DNA of 64,000 nt from Gordonia jinhuaensis (GTDB lineage: Bacteria; Actinomycetota; Actinomycetes; Mycobacteriales; Mycobacteriaceae): the NCBI RefSeq assembly GCF_014639795.1, contig NZ_BMGC01000006.1, positions 144,624-208,623 of the forward strand, written 5' to 3'. The notes under the pieces are model-generated. The model had not been told where the DNA came from, searched no databases, and saw only the letters and a list, made by a program, of their open reading frames with translations. Positions 7,990 to 16,230 of the stretch are shown piece by piece. The first letter of the stretch is position 1; every line of letters starts with the position of its first letter. Made by a program: the position numbers and the translations under genes.

Positions 7990-9335
7990 CAGAACCCTCC
8001 CCCGGTACCGGGGATCCAACTGGTCCCGGCGAGCGGCACCCTGGCCATCGCCGCCGCCTCGATCGAGATCGCCACCAGGTCTTCGGGTTCCAGATGTGCC
8101 ACGTGGGCCTTACCGCATGCGCGGGCGATGGTCTGGGCCTCCATCGTGGTGACCCGCAGGAAGTTCGCGAGCCGGTTGCCCGCGGCCACCGGATCCAGGC
8201 GGGCCGACAGTTGCGGGTCCTGGGTGCTGATGCCGGCGGGGTCTCGGCCGTCTTGGAAATCGTCGTAGTAGCCGGCCGCCGAACCCAGTGCCTCGTACTC
8301 GGCCTCATAGCGAGGATCGTTGTCGCCCAGTGCGATGAGTGCGGCGGTGCCGATCGCGACGGCATCGGCACCGAGCGCCATCGCCTTGGCCACGTCGGCA
8401 CCGTTGCGGATCCCGCCGGACACGATCAACTGGACGCCCTCGCGATGGCGGTGCACACCGAGTTCCTGCAATGCCTGCACCGCTTGCGGAATCGCCGCGA
8501 GCGTCGGGATGCCGACGTGCTCGATGAACACCTCCTGAGTGGCCGCGGTGCCGCCCTGCATACCGTCGACCACCACGACGTCGGCTCCGGAGTGCACGGC
8601 GAGTTTGACGTCGTAGTACGTCCGGGTCGCGCCGACCTTCACGTAGATCGGCTTCTCCCAGTCGGTGATCTCGCGCAGTTCGGCGATCTTGATCGCCAGG
8701 TCGTCGGGACCGGTCCAGTCGGGATGGCGGGACGCGCTGCGCTGGTCGATACCTTCAGGCAGCGTGCGCATCGCTGCAACCCGTTCGGTGATCTTCTGCC
8801 CCAACAACATTCCGCCGCCGCCGGGCTTGGCGCCCTGGCCGAGGACGATCTCGATCGCATCGGCCTTGCGCAGATCATCGGGGTTCATCCCGTAACGCGA
8901 CGGGAGATACTGGTAGACGAGGTGTTTGGACTGGCCGCGTTCCTCTGTGGTCATACCGCCGTCACCGGTGGTGGTCGAGGTGCCCACGGTCGACGCACCC
9001 CGTCCGAGCGCCTCCTTGGCCGCACCCGAGAGCGCCCCGAAGCTCATCCCGGCGATGGTGACCGGGATGTCCAGGTGCAAAGGATATTTCGCGTTGCGCG
9101 CGCCGAGGACCACGTCTGTGCCGCATTTCTCGCGGTAGCCCTCGAGTGGATAGCGCGACATCGACGCGCCGAGGAACAGCAGGTCGTCGAAATGCGGCAG
9201 TGCCCGTTTGGCACCCCAGCCGCGGATGTCGTAGACGCCGGTCTCGGCGGCGCGCTGGATCGCGGCGATGGTGGTGCGGTCGAACGTCGCCGACTCACGC
9301 AACCCGCGCTGTTGGATGCTCAGATTCTCGGTCAT
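7989..9335 (-). CDS. mgsC: N-methylglutamate synthase subunit C, FMN-binding glutamate-synthase domain
   Basis: A 448-residue stand-alone FMN-binding glutamate synthase domain with a TIM-barrel core. Visible motifs are GMSFGALS (about 95-102), VKVGATRTYYDVKLA, GADVVVVDGMQGGTAATQ, and the FMN-phosphate region IVSGGIRNGADVAKAMALGADAVAIG. It should transfer the amine from gamma-glutamylmethylamide to a second glutamate carbon frame, working with the MgsA amidotransferase and MgsB. The segment DGRDPAGISTQDPQL sits where classical glutamate synthases carry 3Fe-4S cysteines, and no cysteines are present. It lies 33 bases after mgsB. Confidence 0.85.
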   Translation of the reverse strand: MTENLSIQQRGLRESATFDRTTIAAIQRAAETGVYDIRGWGAKRALPHFDDLLFLGASMSRYPLEGYREKCGTDVVLGARNAKYPLHLDIPVTIAGMSFGALSGAAKEALGRGASTVGTSTTTGDGGMTTEERGQSKHLVYQYLPSRYGMNPDDLRKADAIEIVLGQGAKPGGGGMLLGQKITERVAAMRTLPEGIDQRSASRHPDWTGPDDLAIKIAELREITDWEKPIYVKVGATRTYYDVKLAVHSGADVVVVDGMQGGTAATQEVFIEHVGIPTLAAIPQAVQALQELGVHRHREGVQLIVSGGIRNGADVAKAMALGADAVAIGTAALIALGDNDPRYEAEYEALGSAAGYYDDFQDGRDPAGISTQDPQLSARLDPVAAGNRLANFLRVTTMEAQTIARACGKAHVAHLEPEDLVAISIEAAAMARVPLAGTSWIPGTGGGF

Positions 9336-9368
9336 CAGATTCCTGTCGGGAAAGGTGGAACGGGCGGG

Positions 9369-10043
9369 TCAGTAGGCCGACGAGTTGTCGACGTGGAAGT
9401 GGTAGAGCTCGCGCGCCGACCCGTAGCGGGTGTAGTCACCGGGATCGTCATCGCCGAATCCCGCCGCCTTGAGCAAGCCGGCGAGCTCCTCGCGGTGTTC
9501 TTCACCCATCGGTTTGGCGATGCAGTCGGCGCCCAGTGAGGCGACGTCGCCCCGGACGTAGATCCGAGCTTCGTAGATCGAATCGCCGAGTCCGTCGGCG
9601 GCGTCACCGCGCACCACGAGTCGCCCGGCCTGTGCCATGAAGGCGCTGTTGTGCCCGACATTCCCGCCGACCACGATGTCGACGCCCTTCATCGAGATGC
9701 CGCAGCGCGCGGCGGCGTCGCCGTCGATCACCAGGAGTCCTCCGTGCGCGGTCGCACCCGCCGACTGCGAGGCGTTGCCCTTGACCACCACGGTGCCGCT
9801 CATCATGTTCTCGCCGACGCCGGTGCCGGCATTGCCGTTGATCACGATTTCCGCGCGCTGGTTCATCCCGGCCGCGTAGTAGCCGACATGGCCGTTGACG
9901 GTCACCTTGACCGGCGCGTCCACGCCGACGGCCACCGAATGTGCGCCCGCCGGGTTGTCGACGATGACCTCGCCGCACACGTCGGGGGCGTGTAGCGCGC
10001 AGTTCAGCTCGCGCAGTGGGGTTGTCGACAGATCGAACGTCAT
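9369..10043 (-). CDS. mgsB: N-methylglutamate synthase subunit B, GXGXG domain
   Basis: A protein of about 224 residues made almost only of the right-handed beta-helix GXGXG domain that forms the carboxy-terminal part of large glutamate synthase. Repeating Gly/Asn/Val turns are visible (for example GNAGTGVGENMMSGTVVVKG, GHNSAFMAQAGRLVVRGDAADGLGDSIYEARIYVRG). The start at 10043 overlaps the mgsA stop as ATGA; a second ATG at 10052 is also possible. With MgsA and MgsC it reconstitutes a split glutamate-synthase-like enzyme. Role assigned by family and gene order gmaS-mgsA-mgsB-mgsC. Confidence 0.85.
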   Translation of the reverse strand: MTFDLSTTPLRELNCALHAPDVCGEVIVDNPAGAHSVAVGVDAPVKVTVNGHVGYYAAGMNQRAEIVINGNAGTGVGENMMSGTVVVKGNASQSAGATAHGGLLVIDGDAAARCGISMKGVDIVVGGNVGHNSAFMAQAGRLVVRGDAADGLGDSIYEARIYVRGDVASLGADCIAKPMGEEHREELAGLLKAAGFGDDDPGDYTRYGSARELYHFHVDNSSAY

Positions 10044-10936
10044 CGTGTCCATGCGTAGACCACCTCGGGCTCGGGTTCCCAGATACGGGCGTCGGAGACT
10101 CCGGGCAGATGCGCCAGCGCGCGGTACTCGCTGGCCATGGCCACCCAGTCGTCGGTTTCGGCGATGACCGCCGGTTTGCAGGCGATCGCGTCACGGACCA
10201 CGGCAAAGGAGTCGCGGTTGGACACCAGCAGCGTGTAGAAGCCGTCGAAGGTGGCGCAGAGTTCTTTCAGCGCCGTCTCGACGTCGCGACCCGCGGCGAG
10301 CTGTGCGGCGACGAACCGCGCCCCGACCTCGGTGTCGTTCTCGGAGTCGAAGTGCACCCCGGAGGCACGCAGTTCACGTCGGATACCCGCGTGGTTGGAG
10401 AACGATCCGTTGTGCACCAGGCACTGCTCGGGACCCACGGCGAAGGGATGTGCACCCGACGGGGTCACCGCCGACTCGGTCGCCATCCGCGTATGTCCCA
10501 CGCCCTGCCATCCGGATGCTGCTGCCAGATCCCATCGCTGCGCGAGATCGCGCGGTGCACCCACCCCTTTGAGAACTGTGATGTCGCGCCCGAATCCCGC
10601 GACAAGCGCCTGCGGGAAGACGCCGCGCGCGGCCGCCAGCAGCGTCTCGGCGTCGGTATCCGCGGTCAGAACCAGGGTCTCGTCGATCAGCCGAGCCGAC
10701 ACCGGTGTACCGAGCGCCTCCGACACCGCCGCCGCGGCGTCCTCGGCGGTCGCGACCACCTCGAGCAGGCATACACAGCCGCGACCCGGGGGCGCCCACT
10801 TCGGATCGCCATAGACGGCCACACCGGCCGAATCGGCTCCGCGGTCCTGCATCTCACCGAGCATGCCGGCGAGCAACTCCCCCAGTCGGGGATAGAGATC
10901 GGGGTTGCGCAGATGCAACCCGACTATTCCGCACAT
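10040..10936 (-). CDS. mgsA: N-methylglutamate synthase subunit A, class II glutamine amidotransferase
   Basis: A 298-residue stand-alone class II (Ntn) glutamine amidotransferase. Cys2 in MCGIVGLHL is the nucleophile. GVGHTRMATES and the downstream FAVGPEQCLVHNGSFSNH are the oxyanion and glutamine-binding elements. In N-methylglutamate synthase this subunit is thought to hydrolyse the amide of gamma-glutamylmethylamide (or glutamine) and channel the amine to MgsC. It overlaps mgsB by four bases and follows gmaS by 63 bases. Confidence 0.87.
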   Translation of the reverse strand: MCGIVGLHLRNPDLYPRLGELLAGMLGEMQDRGADSAGVAVYGDPKWAPPGRGCVCLLEVVATAEDAAAAVSEALGTPVSARLIDETLVLTADTDAETLLAAARGVFPQALVAGFGRDITVLKGVGAPRDLAQRWDLAAASGWQGVGHTRMATESAVTPSGAHPFAVGPEQCLVHNGSFSNHAGIRRELRASGVHFDSENDTEVGARFVAAQLAAGRDVETALKELCATFDGFYTLLVSNRDSFAVVRDAIACKPAVIAETDDWVAMASEYRALAHLPGVSDARIWEPEPEVVYAWTR

Positions 10937-10999
10937 GGTCTGTCCTCTTTCGTTTGGCTGCGTGCGTTGGGTGGCCCAGAAGGCCGAGTGTTGCGAGGC

Positions 11000-12346
11000 C
11001 TAGAAGGCCGTCAGGTAGGAGTCGATCTCCCACGGGGAGACCTGCGAATGCCAGTCGAAGAACTCGTCTCGTTTGAGACCGGTGAAGTACTTGCCGACCG
11101 TGAGTGCCTCGGCGGGCCAGTCCGCGGGCAGCGCGGCGTCGAGCACCCCGTAGACCACCGGGTCGGCCTCGAGCGCCTCGACGGCGTGCAGAAGTGTCAG
11201 CGGCAGCTCGCCCACGTGATCAGGACACGACCCGAGTGCGCCGGGGTCCAGACTCCGTTTGATGCCGTCGAGACCGGCGCCGAGTGCGGCCGCGATCGCC
11301 AGGTAGGGATTCGCCGAACCGTCGCCGCCGCGCAACTCCACCCGCTGATCGTCAGGGATCCGCAGGTAGTGCGTGCGGTCGTTACCGCCGTAGGTGGGCC
11401 GGCGCGGCGCCCAGGAGGCGCCCGAGCGGGTCGAGACCGCACCGGTGCGTTTGTAGGAGTTGACCGTCGGCGCCATCAGCGCCTGCAGCGCGCAGGCGTG
11501 GTCGAGGATCCCGCCGACGAAACCATATGCCGTCGGCGACAATCCGAGACCCCGCTCGTCCTCGGCGGACGGGAACACCGCAGCGCCCGCCGACGTGAGT
11601 GACATGTGCAGGTGCAGACCCGACCCGGTGCGATCGGCGAACGGCTTGGGCATGAAAGTGGCGATCATCCCTCGCTCGGCGGCGAACACCGAGAGCAGGT
11701 AGCGCAGCGTCGTCACCCGGTCCGCGGTGGTCAGCGCGTCGGCGTAGGCGAAGTTCTGCTCGAACTGCCCGTTTCCGTCCTCGTGGTCATTGGCGTAGTT
11801 GCCCCAGCCCAGCGCGTTCATGGCGGTGGAGATCGAGGTGAGGTGCTCGTACATCCTGGTGAGACCGCGCACGTCGTAGCAGGGCTGGGAGGAGTCGTCG
11901 TGATCGTCTGCGGTGACCAGTCGCCCTTGCTCATCACGCTTGAGCAGGAAGTATTCGACCTCGGCACCCACCCACGGCTCGAAGCCGGCGTCACCGGCCG
12001 CGGCGATGAGCGTCTTGAGGATGTTGCGCGGCGCGAACGGCCACGGGCGGCCCTGGACATGCGGATCGCAATGCACGATCGCCAGCCCCTCCTTCACGAA
12101 CGGGATGGGGGTGAACGACTCGACATCGGGAATGGCGACGAGGTCGGGATCCTTGGGCTCCTGGCCCATCGCGCCGACGGCATAGCCGGCGAAACCCACG
12201 CCGTCGCTGGCGAGTTCGTCGACGGCCTCGACGGGAACCAGTTTGGCGCAGGGCTTTCCGCGCAGGTCGACGAAGAGGGCGAGGATGAAGGTGGTTCCGG
12301 TCGCCGCACACCGCTCGGCGAGATCTTGTGTTCTGGTCATGGCCAT
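11000..12346 (-). CDS. gmaS: Gamma-glutamylmethylamide synthetase (GlnT/GSIII-like)
   Basis: A 448-residue glutamine-synthetase superfamily protein. A short beta-grasp domain is followed by the catalytic core, with ATP/glutamate-binding segments such as FMPKPFADRTGSGLHLHMSL and the late motif VELRGGDGSANPYLA. Plain glutamine synthetase is a possible paralogue, but the immediately downstream mgsABC genes make ATP-dependent coupling of methylamine to glutamate the best call. ATGs at 12346 and 12340 are both usable: AAGGA lies three bases before the first and nine before the second. An inverted repeat about 120 bases upstream is a candidate operator. Confidence 0.85.
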   Translation of the reverse strand: MAMTRTQDLAERCAATGTTFILALFVDLRGKPCAKLVPVEAVDELASDGVGFAGYAVGAMGQEPKDPDLVAIPDVESFTPIPFVKEGLAIVHCDPHVQGRPWPFAPRNILKTLIAAAGDAGFEPWVGAEVEYFLLKRDEQGRLVTADDHDDSSQPCYDVRGLTRMYEHLTSISTAMNALGWGNYANDHEDGNGQFEQNFAYADALTTADRVTTLRYLLSVFAAERGMIATFMPKPFADRTGSGLHLHMSLTSAGAAVFPSAEDERGLGLSPTAYGFVGGILDHACALQALMAPTVNSYKRTGAVSTRSGASWAPRRPTYGGNDRTHYLRIPDDQRVELRGGDGSANPYLAIAAALGAGLDGIKRSLDPGALGSCPDHVGELPLTLLHAVEALEADPVVYGVLDAALPADWPAEALTVGKYFTGLKRDEFFDWHSQVSPWEIDSYLTAF

Positions 12347-12466
12347 CGGTCCTTGCTCTGCGGATCTGGTGAGGGGGTCGAGTGTGGGCAGTGGTGCGGC
12401 GCTGAGCCGGTTGCAGTCGGCTGCACCGCTGCGATGCACCGCGTGGGTCCACTCGCATGAATCACT

Positions 12467-12483
12467 GTCTACAAATAGTAGAC
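12467..12483. promoter_or_regulatory. Inverted repeat GTCTAC-N5-GTAGAC upstream of gmaS
   Basis: Perfect six-base arms flank the AT-rich spacer AAATA, about 120 bases upstream of the gmaS start and inside the intergenic region. Its symmetry is of the kind bound by dimeric regulators such as the FadR branch of the GntR family. No such regulator is encoded in this window. It also contains a CTAC/GTAG core reminiscent of, but not matching, AmtR sites. Confidence 0.55.
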
Positions 12484-12580
12484 CCGCCGACGATTGCGCT
12501 CATGTTTCGGTTGCATGATGAGTCGGTGACACATCCCCGGTGATCGACCGTTCACACGCACACGACTCCTACTCGCACAC

Positions 12581-12620
12581 GACTCCGGTCCCGGCACACC
12601 GATGTGCCGGGACCGGAGTC
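12581..12620 (-). terminator. Perfect 18-bp hairpin downstream of amt
   Basis: Arm GACTCCGGTCCCGGCACA (12581-12598), loop CCGA, and arm TGTGCCGGGACCGGAGTC (12603-12620) form an uninterrupted stem, 84 bases after the amt stop. No T-run follows on the minus strand, as is usual for actinobacterial hairpin terminators. It probably ends the demethylase-amt transcript and insulates gmaS. Confidence 0.75.
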
Positions 12621-12704
12621 CAGCAGTGCATTCTGCGGATCGCGCGTGAGCACGCCGCTAGCCGGCGCGAGCCGACCGAACCGGGCGCGACCTGCGACAG
12701 GCTC

Positions 12705-14063
12705 TCAGCTGGTCGTCGTCACCGACTCGACCCCGTGGGCCTCGACGGCGTCGAGGGCCCTCGAGGCAGCCTTGGGATGCAACGTCCCCGGTCCGGCATG
12801 TCCGACGCCGGGCGCGTGGATCTCGTAGGCCGACTCCGCGTGGATGACCGAGTCCAGGCCGGTGCGCTCGGTCTCGGCATCCACACGCAGTCCGATCGTC
12901 TTGTCCAGTGCCGTCGCGATGAGCCACGTGACCACAAAGGAGAAGACGCAGGTGATGACGATCCCGGCGAGCTCGCGCCAGAGGATCGAGATGTCGCCGC
13001 CGAAGAGGATGCCCTTGACACCCGCCGGTGCAGACGAGGAGGCGAAGACGACGATGCACAGGGTGCCCACGATGCCGCCGAGCCCGTGCACCACGAATGC
13101 GTCGAGTGTGTCGTCCACGCGCAGCAGATTCTTGAGACCCATGGCCGCACAGACCACACCGCCGGCGAGAACACCGACGGCGAGTGCGCCCAGTGGGCTG
13201 ACGGCATTGGCCGACGGGGTGATCCCGACGAGCCCGGCTACGGCGCCGGTGATCAGGCCGAGGGTGGTGACGTGCCCGGTCTTGATTCGTTCGACGACGA
13301 GGAACCCGATCATTCCCGCACTTCCGGCCAGCAACGAGTTGAGGATCACGTACTGCGCAACGAAATTCGCACCGCCGGCACAACTCCCGTTGAACCCGAA
13401 CCAGCCGAACCACAGAATGCCACCGCCGAGCAGTACCAGCGGCAGGTTGTGTGGCCGTTCGGCCCGACCTCGACGTCGACCGATGACGAGCGCGACCGCC
13501 AGAGCGGCGACACCGGAGTTCATGTGAACCGCCGTGCCACCGGCGAAGTCGTGGATCTTGAGGTCGTTGAGCAAGAAGCCGCCCTTGTGTCCGTCGCTGT
13601 CGGCGGCAAACACCCAGTGCGCCACCGGGAAATACACCAGGGTCAGCCAGATGGCGGCGAAGATCACCCACGAGGTGAACTTCATCCGACCCGCTGTCCC
13701 GCTGGCGACGATGGCGATCGTGATGGCGGCGAAGAGGATGAACCACGCCGCGTAGAAGGCGCCCTGCGGGCCCCCCGATCCGTCGTCCTTCTGGAAGTCC
13801 CCCAACCCGATGTAGTGGACGGGGTTGCCGATCAGCCCCCAGCCGTGCACCGACGGGCCCGACACGAGCCCATACCCGTAGAGCACGTAGAGAACGCTGG
13901 TGATGCCGAGCGTGGCCATCACCATCATCATGACGTTGAGGACGTTGCGAGAACCCATCATGCCGCCGTAGTAGAGCGCCAGACCGGGGAACATCAACGA
14001 GACGAAGACAAATGCCGCGAGTAGCCACGCCAGATCGGCGTTGGCGGCGAGGACGGGATGCAT
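12705..14063 (-). CDS. amt: Ammonium / methylammonium transporter, Amt family
   Basis: A 452-residue integral membrane protein with about eleven hydrophobic helices. The twin pore histidines are visible as His180 in GGTAVHMNSG and His326 in DAFVVHGLGG, and the family region FGWFGFNGSCAG is present. A hydrophilic tail of about 50 residues follows the last helix. AGGAG lies eight bases before the ATG. It is the last gene of the demethylase operon, 86 bases after the alpha-1 gene. It is not followed by glnK or glnD, unlike nitrogen-regulon amt loci. Recapture of released ammonium or uptake of methylammonium is inferred. Confidence 0.92.
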   Translation of the reverse strand: MHPVLAANADLAWLLAAFVFVSLMFPGLALYYGGMMGSRNVLNVMMMVMATLGITSVLYVLYGYGLVSGPSVHGWGLIGNPVHYIGLGDFQKDDGSGGPQGAFYAAWFILFAAITIAIVASGTAGRMKFTSWVIFAAIWLTLVYFPVAHWVFAADSDGHKGGFLLNDLKIHDFAGGTAVHMNSGVAALAVALVIGRRRGRAERPHNLPLVLLGGGILWFGWFGFNGSCAGGANFVAQYVILNSLLAGSAGMIGFLVVERIKTGHVTTLGLITGAVAGLVGITPSANAVSPLGALAVGVLAGGVVCAAMGLKNLLRVDDTLDAFVVHGLGGIVGTLCIVVFASSSAPAGVKGILFGGDISILWRELAGIVITCVFSFVVTWLIATALDKTIGLRVDAETERTGLDSVIHAESAYEIHAPGVGHAGPGTLHPKAASRALDAVEAHGVESVTTTS

Positions 14064-14097
14064 CAGAGAATCTCCTGACGTGGAGGTGTCGTGAGGA

Positions 14098-14128
14098 CAG
14101 GGAGTGGTGAGATCAGGGAGTGGTGAGA
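14098..14128. repeat. Tandem 15-base repeat before amt
   Basis: CAGGGAGTGGTGAGA occurs at 14098-14112 and again at 14114-14128, separated by one base, in the gap between the alpha-1 stop and the amt start. On the minus strand the repeats are pyrimidine-rich. Purpose unknown. Confidence 0.6.
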
Positions 14129-14149
14129 AGGGGGCCCGGGCGTGATCGC

Positions 14150-15208
14150 TCAGGACCGGAGGTAGGCGACGACGTCGTCGCGGTAGTCGAGAAAGCCCTT
14201 GTACGAGGCGATGTCGTCACCGAGTGTCTCGATGACGTCGGCCAGCTGCGATGCCCAGGCGGGGATGCGTCTGACGTCGGCGAGGGTCGCCATGAACGTA
14301 CGGATGTTGAACGTGACCGCTCCCGAGGCCGGCAGCCGGATGAAGTGTTCGAGTTCGATTCGCAGCCGCGCGCGGCCGAAGTCGCCGTCGGCGACCATCT
14401 TCGGGATGTCATCGACCCACTCGGGCAGCTCCTCGAGGCTGATGTCGAGACGCTGCGAATCCGAGGCCGACAGTGTCCAGTTCACCCGCCGGTACACCTG
14501 ATCGGCAGGCAGGCGACGCAGGAACTGTTCGGCGCGTGCGACGATCCCCTCGCGGTACATCCGCGGCACCGGGGCGTGGATCTCGTACATGTCCATCCCG
14601 ACGTCAAAGGACACCGACCAACCGGCCGCGAAGGTCACCACCCCGGCATCGAAATACATGTGCCCGTCACGTTCGGTGATCAGCAGCAGATCGTCGGGCA
14701 CCTCACGGGCGAGGAACTCCAGCGGTGAGTACGGCAACGACTCGTGGTCACCGACCACAAAGGTCTGGTCGGTGCCGAGAAGATCGTTACGCCAATGGCA
14801 TCCACGCGTTGCGTCCTCGTCGAGGTGCATCAGCTCGGGATAGGACAGCGAGAGGTCACGCAGGTAGTAGAGCAACAGATCCCAGCACGCGATCTCCATC
14901 CCGGGACGGATCCGCACGCGAGAGGGGTCCGCGTCGAGGATTCGCCGCCGGTCGGCCATGATCTGCGGATACTCGGCCCCACCGAGATCGACCAGATCGC
15001 TTCCCCACTGCCCACCACGTGTCCGATGCATCACGCGTGCGGGTTCGACGTTGACCGAGTAGGTGAACTCGCCGAGTCCATCGGGAAACGGCCACGGTAG
15101 GTTCGCGAGATGATCCACCGGCGCATCCAGATATGCCTGCGCCGCTGCGGTTCTCGCGCGCGGACGCGATCGGGGGATGTCGATGGCGTCGGTCGTGGAC
15201 TTCGTCAT
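14150..15208 (-). CDS. Heme-dependent oxidative N-demethylase, alpha subunit (copy 1)
   Basis: A 352-residue DUF3445/HODM alpha family protein, the PAS-fold heme subunit that oxidatively demethylates dimethylamine. Family blocks are visible: FTYSVNVEPAR, NDLLG, SFDVGMDMYEIHAPVPR, YRRVNWTL and EHFIRLPASGAVTFNIRT. Two histidines are conserved with copy 2, in EIHxPVPR and in (E/Q)HxIRLP, and are candidate heme ligands or active-site residues. The ATG at 15208 overlaps the upstream reductase stop as ATGA. Identity to copy 2 is clear but only partial, so this is not a recent duplication. Dimethylamine as substrate is inferred from the family and the gmaS-mgs neighbours. Confidence 0.88.
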   Translation of the reverse strand: MTKSTTDAIDIPRSRPRARTAAAQAYLDAPVDHLANLPWPFPDGLGEFTYSVNVEPARVMHRTRGGQWGSDLVDLGGAEYPQIMADRRRILDADPSRVRIRPGMEIACWDLLLYYLRDLSLSYPELMHLDEDATRGCHWRNDLLGTDQTFVVGDHESLPYSPLEFLAREVPDDLLLITERDGHMYFDAGVVTFAAGWSVSFDVGMDMYEIHAPVPRMYREGIVARAEQFLRRLPADQVYRRVNWTLSASDSQRLDISLEELPEWVDDIPKMVADGDFGRARLRIELEHFIRLPASGAVTFNIRTFMATLADVRRIPAWASQLADVIETLGDDIASYKGFLDYRDDVVAYLRS

Positions 15209-16227
15209 GGTTGCACCTCGAGGTCGGTGCCGCGGGAGACGCAGCACAGCATCGTGTCGCCGGCGGCCTTCTCGTCATCGGTCAGCACGCAATCGCGGTG
15301 GTCGACCCGACCGCTGCGCACCGTGATCCGGCACTCACCGCAGACTCCCTGCCGGCACATGTGGGGAACGGCCACACCCGATTCGAGCAACCGGTGCAGC
15401 AAGGACGTGCCGGCCGGCACCTCGACGACCGCCCCGCTCGGAACGATGGTGACCGTGAAGGGTTCGCCCGCGTCGTGTTCGGGTGCGGCGAACCGCTCGA
15501 GATGCACCCGGGCACCCGGCCATCCCGCCTGTGCCGCCATCTCGACATAGGTGTCGAGCAGCGAGGCCGGGCCGCATGCGTAGGCGTGGGTGCCCAGGGG
15601 CTGTCGGGCGAAGGCCGCATACATCACCGCACGGGTGCGCTCGCGTCCGCAGACCTCATGGAGTGTCACACCGTCGCGAGCGGCAAGGGCCCGCAGCTCG
15701 GGCAAGTGTGCGCCGTGTCCGCGACGATGGGAGTAGATGATCTCGGCCTCGACACCATCGCGCAGCGCTGCGCGCGCATGCGACAGGATCGCGGTGACGC
15801 CGATGCCACCGGCGACGAGCAGCACTCGCCGCTGCCCGCTCACCGGCGCGAACATCGACCGGGGACCCTCCACCTCGATCACGTCTCCGGCCGCGATGTT
15901 GTCGTGCAACCACTGCGACCCGCCGCCGCCGGCCCGACGCAGCACCGAGATGCCGTAGGAATCGGGCCGCAACCCATCATCGACCAGTGAGTAGGCGTTG
16001 CGATGGGCGCCGGCGGTCACGATCAGATGGCTGCCGGCGACATAGGGCCGCAACGGCGACCCCTCCGCCGACACCAGCCGCATGTGTGTGATGTCGGGTG
16101 TGAGCCGTGTGGTCGAGACCACCCGCATCGGCCGCGGTGCACAGTCGTAGGCGGCGTGCAGATGCGCCGAGATCCCGCGAACGGCAGGCACAGTCGCCGA
16201 CGTCTCGTCGGTGTGCTGATTTGACAT
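15205..16227 (-). CDS. N-demethylase reductase subunit, FMN and 2Fe-2S (copy 1)
   Basis: A 340-residue phthalate-dioxygenase-reductase-like electron donor. The order is an FMN-binding ferredoxin-reductase domain (NAYSL), a pyridine-nucleotide domain (AGGIGVTAIL, ACGPASLL) and a carboxy-terminal plant-type ferredoxin. The iron-sulfur ligands are Cys291, Cys296, Cys299 and Cys329 in the spacing Cx4CxxCx29C. It should pass electrons from NAD(P)H to the heme alpha subunit. GGAGGAG precedes the ATG. The upstream small subunit ends three bases before it, and the downstream alpha gene overlaps by four bases. Confidence 0.9.
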   Translation of the reverse strand: MSNQHTDETSATVPAVRGISAHLHAAYDCAPRPMRVVSTTRLTPDITHMRLVSAEGSPLRPYVAGSHLIVTAGAHRNAYSLVDDGLRPDSYGISVLRRAGGGGSQWLHDNIAAGDVIEVEGPRSMFAPVSGQRRVLLVAGGIGVTAILSHARAALRDGVEAEIIYSHRRGHGAHLPELRALAARDGVTLHEVCGRERTRAVMYAAFARQPLGTHAYACGPASLLDTYVEMAAQAGWPGARVHLERFAAPEHDAGEPFTVTIVPSGAVVEVPAGTSLLHRLLESGVAVPHMCRQGVCGECRITVRSGRVDHRDCVLTDDEKAAGDTMLCCVSRGTDLEVQP

Positions 16228-16230
16228 GGT

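Larger units (their letters stand above)
12347..12704. other. 358-base intergenic region between amt and gmaS
   Basis: No convincing gene lies here. It separates the amt operon end from the gmaS operon start and holds two structured elements, a perfect 18-base-pair hairpin near amt and a GTCTAC-N5-GTAGAC palindrome nearer gmaS. This splits the island into two transcription units. Confidence 0.7.

Noticed and set aside
8930..8950. Near match to the XRE palindrome (GCGTTCCTCTGTGG)
   Set aside because: It lacks the second arm and lies inside mgsC coding sequence; likely chance.
7662..9539. 625-residue open frame on the plus strand
   Set aside because: Antisense to mgsC and the FAD oxidoreductase; Arg/Gly-rich shadow.
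12540..14024. 494-residue open frame on the plus strand
   Set aside because: Antisense to amt, His/Asp/Arg-rich with no recognisable fold.
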